Assembly: GCF_000820185.1 (NCBI RefSeq)
Contig: NZ_CDCA01000020.1
Span: forward strand, 161,760 to 225,759
Direction: 5' to 3'
Source of the DNA: Aeromonas tecta
GTDB lineage: Bacteria > Pseudomonadota > Gammaproteobacteria > Enterobacterales > Aeromonadaceae
Length of the DNA stretch: 64,000 nucleotides
The position numbers and the translations under genes are program-made. Each line of letters starts with the position of its first letter. Positions within the stretch are counted from its first letter, which is position 1. The notes beneath the pieces were generated by a model. It worked only from the letters and a program-made list of their open reading frames with translations, had not been told where the DNA came from and did no database searches. Below are positions 1 to 11,650 of the stretch, one piece after another.

Positions 1-1993
<1,993 letters not shown>

Positions 1994-2313
1994 GGAAAAT
2001 CCTGCTTGATTCGGATACGGACTTTTAATCGCAATAATGTAAGTTTTCTGCGGGGTAAAGTAAAACGCGCAGGCCCGTCATGGGCGAAAAAGCACACATC
2101 GCCGAGGGAGTGCCAGATTGGCAGGGGAAGGACTATCGTACGGGAGGAGGAGGACACGGCAGGAGGGTGCCGTTTATGGCCAAGGGCCGGGCGAATATGA
2201 ACTGACTCGGCAGAAGCCACAAGACATGCCACTTTGCCGGGTTTCATATTCGGCCATCTTGTTGCACCTGCGTATCGCCAAATGCTCAGGACATGACTGG
2301 CCTGGCCGGACAG
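1994..2313. other. recX-alaS intergenic region
   Basis: About 320 bp upstream of alaS and downstream of recX. It should hold the alaS promoter on the minus strand. I see no convincing coding frame, strong hairpin or known operator in it. Confidence 0.4.
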
Positions 2314-2832
2314 TTACTCACCCCGCTCCTGCATGGCCGAGATCGCATAACGGGCCTGATCCTGATTAAAACCCCGCCCGAGCAGATATTTGAGCCACTT
2401 CATGCGCAATTTGAAGTCTTCCAGGTCGCTCGCCCTGGCCCGGCGCTGCAACAACTCGAACGCCAGCTCGAACCAGTCCAGCTCAGGTTGATCGAATGCC
2501 GTTTCAATCTGGCTATCGCACAGCCCCTTGCGGCGCAGCTCGAAGCGGATCTTAATGGGCCCATGGCCCTTGCTCGCGCCGGCTCGCACCGCCATGGCGC
2601 CATAGCGTTCGTCATCGATCCAGTGGTAGCCACGGCAATAGTCGAGTACCGCTCCTATCACCTCGTCATTGAAGCTATGTTTGCGCAGCCGGTTGGCCAG
2701 CTCGGACTCGGCACTCTCCCGGCGCGCCAGACTGCGCATGGCAAAGGCGCGGGCCGCGGCAAACATCTCTTCGAATGAGGGTTCTGGGAGGACTGGGATA
2801 TCGGCGGATTCTGACATGGATTCATCGACCAT
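2314..2832 (-). CDS. recX: RecX, RecA regulatory protein
   Basis: Modulates RecA filament extension and recombinase activity. About 172 residues, near the family size. The three-helix RecX repeats are visible: RRESAESELANRLRKHSF, then GYHWIDDERYGAMAVR with SKGHGPIKIRFELRRKG, and LKYLLGRGFNQDQARYAI at the C-terminus. The start is uncertain: ATG at 2832 is used here, a TTG lies at 2841 and another ATG at 2817; none has a strong ribosome-binding site. It lies 38 bp after recA, separated by a hairpin, so it is probably expressed at a low level by read-through from the recA promoter. Confidence 0.92.
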   Translation of the reverse strand: MVDESMSESADIPVLPEPSFEEMFAAARAFAMRSLARRESAESELANRLRKHSFNDEVIGAVLDYCRGYHWIDDERYGAMAVRAGASKGHGPIKIRFELRRKGLCDSQIETAFDQPELDWFELAFELLQRRARASDLEDFKLRMKWLKYLLGRGFNQDQARYAISAMQERGE

Positions 2833-2839
2833 AAATGAC

Positions 2840-2863
2840 AAGGCCGGGGGTTAGCCCGGCCTT
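2840..2863 (-). terminator. recA-recX intergenic hairpin (attenuating terminator)
   Basis: Perfect 9-bp arms AAGGCCGGG and CCCGGCCTT with a 6-nt loop lie between the recA stop and recX. On the minus strand it is followed by only a short U-containing stretch, so it probably terminates partially and limits recX expression, as the hairpin between these genes does in E. coli (inference). Confidence 0.65.
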
Positions 2864-2870
2864 TCTGTTA

Positions 2871-3929
2871 CTAGAGTTCCTCGCCTTCGGGCTCGAACTC
2901 GTCGGCCTCGATGGCGGCAGGCTTGCCATCCACCGGCGCGGCGCCCGAGAGCAGCAGCTCACGCAGTCTGGCTTCCACTTCGGCGGCCATGGCCTTGTTC
3001 TCGGTGAACAGCTTCATGACGTTGGCCTTGCCCTGGCCGATCTTCTCGCCATTGTAGCTGTACCAGGCACCCGCCTTGTCGATCAGCTTGTGCTTGACGC
3101 CCAAGTCCACCAGCTCACCCTCTTTGGAGATGCCGGCACCGTAGAAGATCTGGAATTCAGCCTGCTTGAAGGGCGGCGCCACCTTGTTCTTGACGACCTT
3201 GACACGGGTCTCGTTACCGACCACTTCGTCACCATCCTTGATGGCACCGATACGGCGGATGTCGAGACGCACGGAAGCGTAGAACTTCAAGGCGTTACCA
3301 CCGGTGGTGGTCTCCGGGCTACCGAACATGACGCCGATCTTCATCCGGATCTGGTTGATGAAGATGCACAGGCAGTTGGCGTTCTTGATGTTGGCAGTCA
3401 GCTTACGCAGGGCCTGAGACATCAGACGGGCTTGCAGGCCGACGTGGGAATCCCCCATCTCGCCTTCGATTTCCGCTTTCGGTGTCAGGGCGGCCACGGA
3501 GTCGACGATGATGACGTCGACCGCGTTGGAGCGCACCAGCATGTCGCAGATCTCCAGCGCCTGTTCACCCGTATCAGGCTGGGAGATCAGCAGCTCATCG
3601 ACGTTGACGCCCAGCTTGGCGGCATAAATGGGATCGAGCGCGTGTTCCGCATCGACGAAGGCGCAGGTTTTGCCCTTCTTCTGGGCTTCCGCGATGACCT
3701 GCAGGGTCAGAGTCGTCTTACCGGATGATTCCGGACCGTAGATCTCGACGATACGACCGCACGGCAGACCACCGATCCCCAGCGCAACGTCCAGGGAGAG
3801 GGAGCCGGTGGAGATGGCTTCGATATCCATGGTCTTGCTGTCGCCCAGACGCATGATGGAGCCCTTGCCGAACTGCTTTTCAATCTGGCCCAGCGCAGCC
3901 GCCAGTGCCTTCTGTTTGTTCTGATCCAT
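2871..3929 (-). CDS. recA: RecA recombinase
   Basis: DNA-dependent ATPase that forms the strand-exchange filament and stimulates LexA self-cleavage. 352 residues, normal length. Walker [10 protein letters not shown] lies around residues 66-74, Walker [11 protein letters not shown] around 140-150, and the DNA-binding L2 region with [17 protein letters not shown] follows. The C-terminus is the usual acidic tail ([12 protein letters not shown]). The ATG at 3929 is preceded by a purine-rich site. A LexA box lies 50-69 bp upstream, so it is an SOS gene. Confidence 0.99.
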   Translation of the reverse strand: MDQNKQKALAAALGQIEKQFGKGSIMRLGDSKTMDIEAISTGSLSLDVALGIGGLPCGRIVEIYGPESSGKTTLTLQVIAEAQKKGKTCAFVDAEHALDPIYAAKLGVNVDELLISQPDTGEQALEICDMLVRSNAVDVIIVDSVAALTPKAEIEGEMGDSHVGLQARLMSQALRKLTANIKNANCLCIFINQIRMKIGVMFGSPETTTGGNALKFYASVRLDIRRIGAIKDGDEVVGNETRVKVVKNKVAPPFKQAEFQIFYGAGISKEGELVDLGVKHKLIDKAGAWYSYNGEKIGQGKANVMKLFTENKAMAAEVEARLRELLLSGAAPVDGKPAAIEADEFEPEGEEL

Positions 3930-3978
3930 GCCAATCTCCGCTGGGAATCGTGATGAAGAAGTGAAGTCGGGTTAAGTA

Positions 3979-3998
3979 TACTGTTTATGCATACAGTA
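3979..3998 (-). promoter_or_regulatory. LexA (SOS) box of recA
   Basis: The 20-bp near-palindrome TACTGTTTATGCATACAGTA fits the LexA consensus CTGT-N8-ACAG with both flanking TA/TA pairs. It lies 50 bp before the recA start codon, where the recA operator is expected. Confidence 0.93.
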
Positions 3999-4009
3999 TC
4001 AAGCCCAAT

Positions 4010-4534
4010 TTATCTGAGTAGGGCCAGCAGACCGGACAATGCCTGTCTGACCGCCTGTTGTCGAACCTGCCGCCGGTCGCCATCGAAGCGGGCCAGCAAG
4101 GAGTGCTGACGGCCGCTCTGATCCGCCCAGGCGAACCAGATGGTACCCACCGGCTTGTCGTCACTGCCGCCCCCGGGCCCAGCAATCCCGCTGATGGCCA
4201 CGCAGATCCCGGCACTGGAGCGGGCCAGTCCCCCCCTTGCCATCTCCAGCACCACGGCCTCGCTGACGGCGCCATGACGCAACAGGCTATCGACGCTGAC
4301 CCCCAGCATCTGCTGCTTGGCCTCGTTGGTGTAGGTGACGAAGCCCCGATCGAACCAGCCGGAGCTGCCCGCGATGTCGGTGATGGCGGTGGCGACGCCG
4401 CCGCCGGTACAGGATTCCGCCGTGGCGGCCAACCAGCCTCGCGCCATCAGCGCCTCACCCAACTCCTGAGATAAGCGGGCGATCTCTGCCTCAAGTCCCA
4501 TCATCATGCCCTCACTGGCCAAATCAGCGCTCAT
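4010..4534 (-). CDS. pncC: nicotinamide-nucleotide amidase (PncC / CinA C-terminal domain)
   Basis: Deamidates NMN to nicotinate mononucleotide in pyridine nucleotide recycling. The 174-residue product is a stand-alone CinA C-terminal domain: AESCTGGGVATAITDIAGSS, then GFVTYTNEAKQQMLGV, VSEAVVLEMARGGLARSSA and AISGIAGPGGGSDDKPVGTIWFAW. The ATG at 4534 has GGGAGG 10 nt upstream; ATGs at 4507, 4504 and 4501 are alternatives. It is upstream of recA and on the same strand, as in many gammaproteobacteria. The recA SOS box lies just past its stop codon. Confidence 0.93.
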   Translation of the reverse strand: MSADLASEGMMMGLEAEIARLSQELGEALMARGWLAATAESCTGGGVATAITDIAGSSGWFDRGFVTYTNEAKQQMLGVSVDSLLRHGAVSEAVVLEMARGGLARSSAGICVAISGIAGPGGGSDDKPVGTIWFAWADQSGRQHSLLARFDGDRRQVRQQAVRQALSGLLALLR

Positions 4535-4745
4535 TATGCAGTCGCCTCCCAGCCCTCGCAACCAACCGCAGGCTCCGGTGACAACGACCCCGGTCCTGGG
4601 ACAACGGCTGTCGCAGGCTTGCCCCATAACGACCGGCACATCAACTAGTTGTCGTTGCTTAAGCTCCAGTACATGGCTGCTTTCTATAATCAGCAAGCAC
4701 CGCCATGACCGCGGTTTTTATCCGATGGAACTAGGAGAAAGACAG

Positions 4746-5153
4746 ATGAAGCATCAATTCAAAGTCGCCATGACCGCTCTGGCGATGTGTTTTGCCACCA
4801 ACACCTTCGCCGCGGACAGCGCTCCCGAGCTGCAAACCGAAACCACCCTAGCGCAAGAGTTGAACCTGTCCAGCGCACAAGTGGAACAGATCAAAGGCCT
4901 GCGTGAGCAAGCCGCCAAGGAGTTGGGCTCGGTCAAGCTCGACGCCATCGGTCAGGATGTGATCATCAACATGATCAAGACCGGCAAGTGGGACGAAGCC
5001 GCCGCCAAGAAGCAGTTGCAGACCATCAGCAACATCCAGGCGGAAGCCCGCTACTATCGCGCCCATTACCTGTTTGAGGTGAGCAAGGTGCTGACCGCCG
5101 AGCAGAAAACCAAGCTGCACGAGATGCTGAGCGGCAGCGAAGCCATGTACTAA
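4746..5153 (+). CDS. Spy/CpxP-like periplasmic protein
   Basis: 135 residues with a clear signal peptide (MKHQFKVAMTALAMCFATNTFA, cleaved before AADS). The mature part is all-helical and resembles the Spy/CpxP/LTXXQ group: LAQELNLSSAQVEQIKGLREQ early and VLTAEQKTKLHEML near the end are LTxxQ-type segments. Members of this group are periplasmic chaperones or stress sensors; the exact job here is inferred. The start at 4746 has GGAGAAAGACAG directly before it. It is divergent from pncC, with a TATAAT-like -10 near 4688. Confidence 0.75.
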   Translation: MKHQFKVAMTALAMCFATNTFAADSAPELQTETTLAQELNLSSAQVEQIKGLREQAAKELGSVKLDAIGQDVIINMIKTGKWDEAAAKKQLQTISNIQAEARYYRAHYLFEVSKVLTAEQKTKLHEMLSGSEAMY

Positions 5154-5170
5154 GAGCCCCGTCTCTGTGC

Positions 5171-5199
5171 AAGATCCCCGCGCCTGTGGCGGGGATCTT
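5171..5199 (+). terminator. hairpin after the Spy-like gene
   Basis: Perfect 11-bp inverted repeat AAGATCCCCGC / GCGGGGATCTT with a 7-nt loop, starting 17 bp after the stop codon. The following sequence is not a clean T run, so termination may be weak. Confidence 0.6.
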
Positions 5200-5429
5200 G
5201 TCATCCCTTCTCCCCTCCACGCTCGCCCTACGACCGGGCTGAACAAGACGGCGCCGCCTCATCCCTGGCGACGCGCAGCACCAGCAGCTTGCCCAGCGCG
5301 CTCACAGAACTGGCTCTTGCACCGCCCCAAAACGAACAGATAATCTCGCCTCCAGCATGTAGAATGGCCTCCAGATTCAGACCCATCAAGGCAGACGTTT
5401 GCCCGCAAGAGCACCTTCTGGAAGAGAAC

Positions 5430-8006
5430 ATGACAGCACAACACCAAGCTTCCGGCGCCATCCTCAGCGCCCACACCCCCATGATGCAGCAGTACCTTGG
5501 CCTCAAGGCCGAGAACCCGGAGATCCTGTTGTTCTACCGGATGGGTGACTTCTATGAACTCTTCTATGACGACGCCCGCAAGGCCTCCCAACTGCTCGAT
5601 ATCTCTCTGACCAAGCGTGGCCAGTCGGCAGGCAGCCCCATTCCCATGGCGGGTGTGCCCTACCATGCCATCGAGGGTTATCTGGCCAAGCTGGTGCAGC
5701 TCGGCGAGTCTGCCGCCATCTGCGAGCAGGTGGGGGATCCCGCCACCAGCAAGGGGCCGGTAGAGCGCAAGGTTGTTCGCATCATCACCCCGGGCACCGT
5801 CTCCGACGAGGCGCTGCTCAGCGAGCGGCAGGACAACCTGATCGCCGCCGTCTACCACGATGGCCGCCGCTTTGGCTACGGCACCATGGACGTCAGCTCC
5901 GGCCGCTTCTTCATCAATCAGTTCGACAAGGAAGAGACGCTGCTGGCGGAGCTGCAACGCACCAACCCGGCCGAACTGCTCTATCCGGAATCCTTCGCGT
6001 TCCTGCACCACGTCGAGGGCCGCCGCGGCTTGCGCCGCCGCCCCGAGTGGGAGTTCGAACTCGGTACCGCCCGCAAGCTGTTGTGCCAGCAATTCGGCAC
6101 TCAGGATCTGGTGGGTTTTGGCGTCGAGCAGAGCGAGACCGCCCTGTGCGCCGCCGGCTGCCTGATGCAGTACGTCAAAGACACCCAGCGCACCGCCCTG
6201 CCCCATATCCGTGGGGTACGCCTGGAGCAGCCGGATCATGCCGTGATCATGGATGCCGCCACCCGTCGCAACCTGGAGCTGACCCAGAATCTGGCGGGCG
6301 GCTATGACAACACGCTGGCCGAAGTGCTGGACAAGACCGCCACCCCCATGGGCAGCCGGTTGCTCAAGCGCTGGATCCATCAGCCGATCCGCGATCGGGT
6401 GATCCTCAAGGGGCGCCAGAGCACCATACAGAGCCTGATCGAACAAAACCTCTACGACGATCTCGGCGGCTTGCTGCGCCAGGTCGGTGACGTGGAGCGG
6501 GTGCTGGCTCGCCTCGCCCTGCGCAGTGCCCGCCCACGGGATCTCACCCGTCTACGCCAGGCCTTCCAGCAACTGCCCGAGCTGCAACAACTGCTGGCAG
6601 ATAGCCAGCACGAGGCGGTGCAACAACTGCGCGATCGCGCCAGCACCTTCCCGGAACTGCTCGATCTGCTGGAAAGATCGGTGATGGAGGTGCCGCCGGT
6701 GCTGATCCGCGATGGCGGCGTCATTCGCGACGGCTTCAATCAGGAGCTGGATGAGCTGCGGGATCTGGCCAACGGTGCTACCGCCAGCCTCGCCCGCATC
6801 GAGGAGCGCGAGCGCCTGCTGACCGGCATCAATACCCTCAAGGTGGGTTACAACAGGGTACACGGCTTCTATATCGAGGTGAGCCGGGCCAACAGCCAAC
6901 TGGTACCGGCCCACTACATTCGCCGCCAGACGCTCAAGAACAACGAGCGTTACATCATCGACGAGCTGAAGGTGTACGAGGACAAGGTGCTCACCGCCCA
7001 GGCCCAGGCGCTGGCACTGGAAAAGCGGCTCTATGAAGAGTTGCTCGATAGCCTCTTGCCTCACCTCGGCGATCTGCAAGAATCCGCTGCGGCGCTCGCC
7101 GAGCTGGACGTGCTGGCGAACCTCGCCGAGCGGGCCGAGACCCTGAACTACTGCTGCCCGCACCTCATCGACGAGGATCAGATCCTGATCGAAGGGGGCC
7201 GCCACCCGGTGGTGGAGCAGGTGATGAGCGATCCCTTCATCGCCAACCCGATCCGGCTGGCACGGGAACGGCGCATGCTGATCATCACGGGTCCCAACAT
7301 GGGCGGTAAATCCACCTACATGCGCCAGACCGCCCTCATCGTACTGCTGGCTCACATCGGTGCTTATGTACCCGCCACCAGCGCCAGCATCGGCTCCATC
7401 GATCGCATCTTCACCCGCATCGGCGCATCGGACGATCTCGCCTCGGGCCGTTCCACCTTTATGGTGGAGATGACGGAGACCGCCAACATCCTCAACAACG
7501 CCACCGCCAAGAGCCTGGTGTTGATGGACGAAATAGGCCGCGGCACCAGCACTTACGACGGCCTGTCTCTGGCCTGGGCTTGCGCCGAGCAACTGGCGAG
7601 CAAGATCGGCGCCTACACCCTGTTTGCCACCCACTACTTCGAGCTGACCCGGCTGCCTGAGCTGATCGACGGCCTGGCCAACGTTCACCTGGACGCGGTG
7701 GAACACGGTGACACCATCGCCTTTATGCACGCGGTGCAGGAGGGGGCGGCCAGCCGCTCTTACGGCCTGCAGGTCGCGGCGCTGGCCGGGGTGCCCAAGA
7801 CGGTGATCAATCAAGCACGCCACAAGCTGGCGGAGCTGGAAAGCGCGACCCCGGCCCATGTCGAGAACGTGCCGAGCGGCACGCGCCCCGCCCCCCAGAT
7901 AACCCATCCCCATCCGGTGGTGGAAGAGCTGGCGGCCCTTCGCCCCGACGAGCTCAGCCCCCGCCAGGCGCTGGACTTGCTCTATCGCCTCAAGCAGCTG
8001 CTGTAA
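5430..8006 (+). CDS. mutS: DNA mismatch repair protein MutS
   Basis: Recognises mismatches and starts methyl-directed repair with MutL. 858 residues from this start, compared with 853 in E. coli. The mismatch-reading Phe-X-Glu is present in MGDFYELF (F41, E43), the Walker [16 protein letters not shown] is near residue 620, the Walker [13 protein letters not shown] near 696, and the C-terminal tetramerisation segment ends [16 protein letters not shown]. The frame is open further upstream, but 5430 aligns with the known N-terminus and has GGAAGAG before it. It is a single gene with a strong terminator. Confidence 0.98.
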   Translation: MTAQHQASGAILSAHTPMMQQYLGLKAENPEILLFYRMGDFYELFYDDARKASQLLDISLTKRGQSAGSPIPMAGVPYHAIEGYLAKLVQLGESAAICEQVGDPATSKGPVERKVVRIITPGTVSDEALLSERQDNLIAAVYHDGRRFGYGTMDVSSGRFFINQFDKEETLLAELQRTNPAELLYPESFAFLHHVEGRRGLRRRPEWEFELGTARKLLCQQFGTQDLVGFGVEQSETALCAAGCLMQYVKDTQRTALPHIRGVRLEQPDHAVIMDAATRRNLELTQNLAGGYDNTLAEVLDKTATPMGSRLLKRWIHQPIRDRVILKGRQSTIQSLIEQNLYDDLGGLLRQVGDVERVLARLALRSARPRDLTRLRQAFQQLPELQQLLADSQHEAVQQLRDRASTFPELLDLLERSVMEVPPVLIRDGGVIRDGFNQELDELRDLANGATASLARIEERERLLTGINTLKVGYNRVHGFYIEVSRANSQLVPAHYIRRQTLKNNERYIIDELKVYEDKVLTAQAQALALEKRLYEELLDSLLPHLGDLQESAAALAELDVLANLAERAETLNYCCPHLIDEDQILIEGGRHPVVEQVMSDPFIANPIRLARERRMLIITGPNMGGKSTYMRQTALIVLLAHIGAYVPATSASIGSIDRIFTRIGASDDLASGRSTFMVEMTETANILNNATAKSLVLMDEIGRGTSTYDGLSLAWACAEQLASKIGAYTLFATHYFELTRLPELIDGLANVHLDAVEHGDTIAFMHAVQEGAASRSYGLQVAALAGVPKTVINQARHKLAELESATPAHVENVPSGTRPAPQITHPHPVVEELAALRPDELSPRQALDLLYRLKQLL

Positions 8007-8025
8007 CCGGCACCGCCCGGGATGC

Positions 8026-8055
8026 AAAAAGGGGAACCTCGCGGTTCCCCTTTTT
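8026..8055 (+). terminator. rho-independent terminator of mutS
   Basis: Stem AAAAAGGGGAACC / GGTTCCCCTTTTT with a TCGC tetraloop. Flanking A and T tracts make it usable in both directions for the convergent BCCT gene. Confidence 0.92.
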
Positions 8056-8081
8056 CATGTCACTTCATGCCCGCATCGTTG

Positions 8082-9680
8082 TCAGGCCGGGCCAATCCGA
8101 TCCGCCAGGCTCATGTGTGAGGAGCCATCGTGGCGCTTGAGATTTTGCCGGTATTCAATCTGGCGCTGACTCTCCTGTTTGAGCCCCAGCATCAGTGAAT
8201 AGCACATGGCCAGCATGATCACCGAGAACGGCAGTGCGGCTATAATGCTGGCCGCCTGCAGCGCGGCCAACCCCCCCGACACCAGCAAGATGGCGGCCAC
8301 CAGTCCCTGTCCCAGCCCCCAGATGGCGCGGTGCAGCACGGGAGGCTCCTTGTCACCGATGGAGAGCAAGGTGGTGATGACCAGGGTGCCCGAGTCACTG
8401 GAGGTGATGAAGTAGGTGCAGATCAACAGGGTCAGTACCCCCTTGGCAATCCAGCCGAAGGTTTCCCAGTGCAGCAGCTCCACGGTTTTGTAGAGGGCAA
8501 GGGTCACGTCCTGATTGACCGCGGCAACCACACCACCGCCGCCAAACAGCTCCAGGTTCATGGCGGTACCGCCAAACACGGTGAGCCAGAACATGCCGAG
8601 CAGGGAGGGCACCAGCAGCACGCCGAGCACGAACTCACGGATGGTGCGGCCCTTGGAGATACGGGCGATAAACATGCCGACGAAGGGAGCCCAGGCAATC
8701 CACCAGCCCCAGTAAAAGGCGGTCCAGCTCGATTGCCAGGCCGAGGTACCGTTGGCCTCGGTGTTGGTCCAGAAACTCAGCTTGATGATGTTCTGCAGGT
8801 AGTCACCGATGTTCTGCACATAAGCGTTGAGAATGTAAGTGGTCGGGCCCAGCACCAGGAACAGGGCGAGCACGAACACGCTCAGCCAGATATTGAGCTC
8901 GGAGAGCAGCTTGACCCCGCGCCCCACCCCCGAGACCGCCGACAGGGTCGCGATCAGGCTGATGCCGCCGATGAGCCAGAGCTGGTTGTTTTGCGACACC
9001 GCCATGCCAAACATCTGGTTGAGGCCGGTGTTCATCTGGGAGACGCCAAGGCCGAGGGAAGTCGCCACCCCGAACACGGTGCCAAACACCGCCAGCACAT
9101 CGGCGGCATGACCCCAGAAGCCATAAATACGCTCACCGAGAATGGGATAGAGCACCGAGCGGATCGCCAGCGGCAACTTGCGACGATAGCTGAAGAAGGC
9201 CAGCGACAGGCCGACGATCACATAGATGGCCCAGGGGTGCAGGCCCCAGTGGAAGAAGGTGAGCCGCATGGCGACCTGGGCCGCTTCCGGTGTCATCCCC
9301 TCGGTGATGAAGGGATTGCCTTGCAGGTGGTTCATCGGCTCGGCGATGCTCCAGAACACCAGACCTATGCCCATGCCGGCGCTGAACAGCATGGAGAACC
9401 AGGCGAAGTAGCCAAACTCCGGTACCTGGTCGTCGTCGCCCAGCCGGATGCTGCCAAAACGGCTGAACATCAGATAGACGGCGAAGAACAGAAACAGGGC
9501 GACTACCAGGATGTAGTACCACTTGAAGCCAGCAATGATGGTGTCCTTGGCGCCGACGAACCAGGCCGCCGCCGTTTCGGGCACAAAGACGCCAAACAGC
9601 AGAAACAGGGTCACGACGGTGAGGGCTGTCATGGCCATGGTAGGATTGAGGCCTTTCAGTAGCCCTTTGGTTGCTCTCAT
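8082..9680 (-). CDS. BCCT family compatible-solute transporter
   Basis: Sodium- or proton-coupled importer of betaine, choline or carnitine in the inner membrane. 532 residues with about 12 hydrophobic segments. The family signature is visible: GMGIGLVFWSIAEP, HWGLHPWAIY, and the conserved WWIAWAPFVGMFIARISKGRTIREF segment. The short C-terminal tail (RQNLKRHDGSSHM...) differs from the long regulatory tail of E. coli BetT. The upstream gene ends 9 bp away, so they form an operon, and a CosR-like MarR regulator is divergent. A role in osmoadaptation is likely; the substrate cannot be read from the sequence. Confidence 0.92.
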   Translation of the reverse strand: MRATKGLLKGLNPTMAMTALTVVTLFLLFGVFVPETAAAWFVGAKDTIIAGFKWYYILVVALFLFFAVYLMFSRFGSIRLGDDDQVPEFGYFAWFSMLFSAGMGIGLVFWSIAEPMNHLQGNPFITEGMTPEAAQVAMRLTFFHWGLHPWAIYVIVGLSLAFFSYRRKLPLAIRSVLYPILGERIYGFWGHAADVLAVFGTVFGVATSLGLGVSQMNTGLNQMFGMAVSQNNQLWLIGGISLIATLSAVSGVGRGVKLLSELNIWLSVFVLALFLVLGPTTYILNAYVQNIGDYLQNIIKLSFWTNTEANGTSAWQSSWTAFYWGWWIAWAPFVGMFIARISKGRTIREFVLGVLLVPSLLGMFWLTVFGGTAMNLELFGGGGVVAAVNQDVTLALYKTVELLHWETFGWIAKGVLTLLICTYFITSSDSGTLVITTLLSIGDKEPPVLHRAIWGLGQGLVAAILLVSGGLAALQAASIIAALPFSVIMLAMCYSLMLGLKQESQRQIEYRQNLKRHDGSSHMSLADRIGPA

Positions 9681-9689
9681 CAGGCCTCC

Positions 9690-10217
9690 TTAGTCAATGT
9701 TGAAAAAATCTTCGCCCACGTGATCGCCCGCCCCACCGATGGCGCGATAGACCATCTGGCCTGCCATCTCGGTGCGATGATCCACCAGGGTGACCGACGG
9801 CTGGCCGTTCACCGCATGGCGCTTACCGAGGAAGATGGCCATGGGCACGCCCAGATTGGAGATGCCACTGGTGATCCACAGACGGTTGAAGTCGTAGGAA
9901 CCCCCGATGAACTCGAGCTGGGCCAGGCCGGTATCGAGGCCGGTCAGATAGAAGTTCATGGCGCTCTCGTCGGGGAACAGGTGCACCAGCACATAGGCAT
10001 AGCGCAATTCATTCACCAACTCCTTTAGGCTGAAAGCACCTGTCTCGCTACAAGAGAGCGGTAGCTCACCATCATAGTGGTGCACTTTCAGGTTGTTGGG
10101 GTCTTCATCGTACTTCGGCTGGTAACGCACGAATGCCGAGGTATCAGGCAATTCATAACGCACCCTGACCACGCGTAGATCGGCAACCAGAGACTTGATA
10201 TCCAGATCGTTATTCAT
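9690..10217 (-). CDS. conserved protein of unknown function upstream of the BCCT transporter
   Basis: 175 residues, no signal peptide or membrane segment, acidic N-terminal half. I do not recognise the family. Distinct segments are VRVRYELPDTSAFVRYQPKYDEDP, a central SLKELVNELRYAYVLVHLFPDESAMNFYL, and a C-terminal GVPMAIFLGKRHAV. ATGs at 10220 and 10217 both follow TGAGGAG; the second has the better spacing (7 nt). It lies 9 bp before the transporter gene and is surely co-transcribed, which suggests a part in its use or regulation (inference). Confidence 0.7.
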   Translation of the reverse strand: MNNDLDIKSLVADLRVVRVRYELPDTSAFVRYQPKYDEDPNNLKVHHYDGELPLSCSETGAFSLKELVNELRYAYVLVHLFPDESAMNFYLTGLDTGLAQLEFIGGSYDFNRLWITSGISNLGVPMAIFLGKRHAVNGQPSVTLVDHRTEMAGQMVYRAIGGAGDHVGEDFFNID

Positions 10218-10228
10218 CATATCGCTCC

Positions 10229-10312
10229 TCAAATATCGGGGTAAAATTCGGTAATTGTCCGATAACCTAACATAAAAATCATTAGAGCTAAAATGATTAC
10301 ACCAAAAACCAT
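10229..10312 (-). CDS. possible 27-residue hydrophobic membrane peptide
   Basis: An ATG at 10312 with AAGG six nucleotides upstream opens a 27-codon frame that is almost one membrane helix (MVFGVIILALMIFMLGYR, then TITEFYPDI). Its TGA stop is part of the TGAGGAG ribosome-binding site of the next gene, an arrangement typical of translational coupling. Small size makes chance possible; I cannot prove that it is translated. Confidence 0.4.
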   Translation of the reverse strand: MVFGVIILALMIFMLGYRTITEFYPDI

Positions 10313-10380
10313 ATTGACCTTGTGACGAATTAGGCGGAGAATTTTGCGCCTCTCAACAGCTCCTCTATGACCCAGACCCC

Positions 10381-10860
10381 ATGGAAAAACATGATGAAGT
10401 GCTGGTCGCACTGCGCCAGATCATCCGTGCCATCGACATGCACTCCAAGCGCTTGATCAAGGAAGCCGGGCTGACCTCGCCGCAGCTCCTGCTACTCAAG
10501 GGGATCGACGAGTTGGGGCAGATCTCCATGCGCCAGCTCGCCGACCACACCAACATGAGTCAAGCCACCGCCACCACCATCATGGATCGTCTGGAGAGCC
10601 GCCAGCTGGTGAAACGCATTCGCAGTGAAACCGACAAGCGCAAGGTCCACGCGACGCTGACTGACGCAGGGCGAGCCTTGCTGGCGCAGGCGCCCACCCC
10701 GCTGCAGGAGAGTTTCATCCTGCGCTTCCAGGCGCTGGAAGCCTGGGAGCAGAGTCTGCTGCTCTCCTCCCTGCAACGGATCTCATCGATGATGAACGCC
10801 AGTGAGATCGACGCCGCCCCCGTGCTGAGCGTCAGGCCGCTCACCGAAGAGCGGGCATAA
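10381..10860 (+). CDS. MarR family regulator, CosR-like
   Basis: 159 residues with a MarR winged helix: LTSPQLLLLKGIDELGQISMRQLADHTNMSQATATTIMDRLESRQLVKR and the wing SETDKRKVHATLTDAGRALL. The N-terminus (DEVLVALRQIIRAIDMHSKRL) resembles CosR/EctR regulators, which control compatible-solute uptake and synthesis in Vibrio and related bacteria (family knowledge). Divergent from the BCCT operon, its likely target. I saw no unambiguous palindrome in the 68-bp gap. Confidence 0.85.
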   Translation: MEKHDEVLVALRQIIRAIDMHSKRLIKEAGLTSPQLLLLKGIDELGQISMRQLADHTNMSQATATTIMDRLESRQLVKRIRSETDKRKVHATLTDAGRALLAQAPTPLQESFILRFQALEAWEQSLLLSSLQRISSMMNASEIDAAPVLSVRPLTEERA

Positions 10861-10887
10861 AAAAAGCTCCCGAATGGGAGCTTTTTT
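10860..10887. terminator. bidirectional terminator
   Basis: Stem AAAAAAGCTCCC / GGGAGCTTTTTT with a GAAT loop between the convergent MarR gene and yjaG. Confidence 0.93.
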
Positions 10888-10907
10888 CTATGGGGCCATC
10901 AGCGGAA

Positions 10908-11489
10908 TCACTCTTCCAGGCTGATACCGATGTTGGAGACACCTTCCTGGGCCGCAAACTCGCGGATGGCCAGGATGCGATCGCTGTCGCGCTCGTGCGC
11001 CACGCGCTTGAGCAGCTCGACCTGGAATTCCAGCTCGGCCTCGATGTACTCATGCTCGTAGAGCTCTTCGTCGGTCAGCTCGCGCCCTTCCAGCATCTCG
11101 ATGAAACCGGCTACCGTGCCCACCGAGGCATGGCTGGCATCTTCGGCCTCTTCACCCACCCGGCAGATCACCGAGTTATAGGCGCAGCCCAGCGCTACAC
11201 AGGCATCCAGGGCCGGATAAGCACCGTAAGACTCAAACTTGTGGGGCTCCGGAATGTAGACTTCAAACGCCTCCAGAATGGCTCCCAGATTGACGCGGGA
11301 TCCCTTCACGGTGAGGTAGTTCCACATCTGATCCAGCGCGTTGCGAAACGCCTTTGCATCACCGAAACCGGTAGCCTGAGTAAACAGCACGTAGTTGGGG
11401 TACATGCGCTCTGCCAGCGCCAGGGTGTAGACGGTCTGTTGCCAAGGCTGTAGCTCGGCCAGTCGCTTATAAAACTTGTCACCAAACAC
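10908..11489 (-). CDS. yjaG: YjaG family protein (DUF416)
   Basis: 193 residues, cytoplasmic, function unknown. It aligns along its whole length with E. coli YjaG: LAERMYPNYVLFTQATGFGD, YGAYPALDACVALG, and the C-terminal GVSNIGISLEE. The frame stays open upstream, but a GTG at 11489 (AAGGA 10 nt before) gives the family length. Single gene, convergent with the MarR gene. Confidence 0.87.
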   Translation of the reverse strand: MFGDKFYKRLAELQPWQQTVYTLALAERMYPNYVLFTQATGFGDAKAFRNALDQMWNYLTVKGSRVNLGAILEAFEVYIPEPHKFESYGAYPALDACVALGCAYNSVICRVGEEAEDASHASVGTVAGFIEMLEGRELTDEELYEHEYIEAELEFQVELLKRVAHERDSDRILAIREFAAQEGVSNIGISLEE

Positions 11490-11650
11490 TGGAGTCGGAT
11501 CCTTTGCAAAATGTGGGGCAGATTGTAGCCCACGAGGGGCTTGGCGAAAACGAAAAAGCGGCATGGTCGACTATCTTGGTCGATCAACTCGAGTAAGATG
11601 AGGACAAGACCCGTCTCCGCCGTGCCGTAAACATGATAAGGAACAAGAGT

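Noticed and set aside
5259..6446. 395-codon open frame antisense to mutS, and another of 491 codons at 6552-8027
   Set aside because: Both are mirror frames of mutS created by high third-position GC; no ribosome-binding sites or recognisable domains.
8331..9662. 443-codon frame antisense to the BCCT gene, rich in Gly, His, Gln, Asp
   Set aside because: Typical complement of a membrane-protein gene; no independent evidence.
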